Positions 63,553-64,000 of a stretch of 64,000 bases of DNA are shown piece by piece. The DNA comes from Pseudomonas putida (GTDB taxonomy: Bacteria; Pseudomonadota; Gammaproteobacteria; Pseudomonadales; Pseudomonadaceae). Both the position numbers and the translations under genes were made by a program. The stretch is taken from the NCBI RefSeq assembly GCF_001976065.1, contig NZ_MNAH01000010.1, positions 124,001-188,000 on the forward strand, written 5' to 3'. The notes beneath the pieces are model-generated. The model searched no databases and had not been told where the DNA came from. It saw only the letters and a list, made by a program, of their open reading frames with translations. The stretch's first letter is position 1; each line of letters starts with the position of its first letter.

Positions 63553-64000
63553 TCAGCTTCCCCAGACTTTCTGTGCCTTGGGTGCTTCGGCGAGGATGGC
63601 GTCCACCGCCGCGCCGATCTCTTCGACTTTCCACAACGCGCCCTTGTCGCAGGTCACGCCTGTGCGCCAACCGTCGCCCAGGGAGATGCGTCCGCCCTGG
63701 CTCTCGAAGACCTGGCCGCTGACGTGGGCCGAGGCCGGGCTGCCCAGCCAAACCACCAGCGGCGCGACGTTTTCCGCGGCCCAGGCATCAAAGCTGCCGT
63801 CCTCGGGTTTTTTCACCACGTCGGGCATGGCGCTCTCGGTCATCGAGGTGCGTGCGGCCGGCGCCAGTGCATTGGCGGTGACGCCATAGCGGGCCAGTTC
63901 CGCCGCTTGCACCAGGGTCAGCGAGGCGATGCCGCCCTTGGCCGCCGAATAATTGGACTGGCCCACCGAGCCTTGCAGCCCGGCGCCGGAGCTGGTGTTG
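63553..64000 (-). CDS. Short-chain dehydrogenase (C-terminal 149 codons; runs off the window)
   Basis: The visible part begins NTSSGAGLQGSVGQSNYSAAKGG, which holds the catalytic Ser and Tyr-x3-Lys. It ends AEAPKAQKVWGS. The C-terminal extension after the SDR core (RTGVTCDKGALWKVEEIG) resembles the SDRs found in steroid side-chain and beta-oxidation operons. The 5' half with the cofactor site is outside the window. Confidence 0.85.
   Translation of the reverse strand, partial: NTSSGAGLQGSVGQSNYSAAKGGIASLTLVQAAELARYGVTANALAPAARTSMTESAMPDVVKKPEDGSFDAWAAENVAPLVVWLGSPASAHVSGQVFESQGGRISLGDGWRTGVTCDKGALWKVEEIGAAVDAILAEAPKAQKVWGS

Overview
The window reads as chromosomal DNA of a GC-rich Pseudomonas, close to the P. 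putida/P. fluorescens groups. The evidence is gene content and order (a near-complete ped/erc alcohol-oxidation cluster with pqqABCDE), FecI/FecR-type iron regulation, many short Pseudomonas REP elements and Shine-Dalgarno starts. No rRNA, tRNA or CRISPR was seen.

Layout. (1) 1-3.8 kb: the 5' part of fadH, the hybrid kinase gene ercS, and an internally deleted copy of ercA. (2) 4.0-24.5 kb: an inserted block with a multicopper oxidase, a 3643-residue secreted double heme peroxidase with RTX repeats (MopA-like), and a divergent three-gene type I secretion system. It ends in a 3' fragment of umuC/rulB fused to a 5' fragment of ercS. (3) 24.6-29.2 kb: intact ercA and pqqEDCBA, all on the minus strand. 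(4) 29.4-38.4 kb: exaC, a lanthanide-type PQQ alcohol dehydrogenase (pedH), three quinoprotein-associated periplasmic proteins, cytochrome c550 (pedF) and, divergently, the calcium-type dehydrogenase pedE. (5) 38.5-52.0 kb: a pentapeptide protein, pedR2/pedS2, a PQQ-associated ABC transporter set, a CxxxCW protein, pedR1 (agmR), pedS1, a FIST protein and a porin. (6) 52.2-56.3 kb: a TonB receptor with FecR and FecI and a Fur-box-like site. (7) 56.4-64 kb: two small genes, then a KshA-like Rieske oxygenase, a DUF1329 protein, a LuxR regulator, a thiolase, a MaoC hydratase and two SDRs. One SDR is IpdF-like, which points to steroid-type ring degradation.

How it works together. PqqA-E make the PQQ cofactor. 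PedE (Ca) and PedH (lanthanide) oxidise alcohols in the periplasm and pass electrons to PedF, and ExaC oxidises the aldehydes. PedS2/PedR2 and PedS1/PedR1 with ErcS/ErcA are the expected regulators. A 10-bp palindrome-like site (best form TACCTTGGTA) recurs 68-138 bp upstream of most of these transcription units and may be the shared operator.

Most unusual features. The ercS-ercA region is present twice, as direct copies flanking the 20-kb oxidase block. The left copy has full ercS, deleted ercA and the last codons of pqqE. The right copy has truncated ercS with full ercA and pqqE. This is the pattern left by single-crossover integration of a circular molecule or by a segmental duplication. 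The cargo looks like a candidate Mn(II)-oxidation module and contains a possible sigma-54-controlled 31-residue membrane peptide. These functional statements are inferences from family membership.
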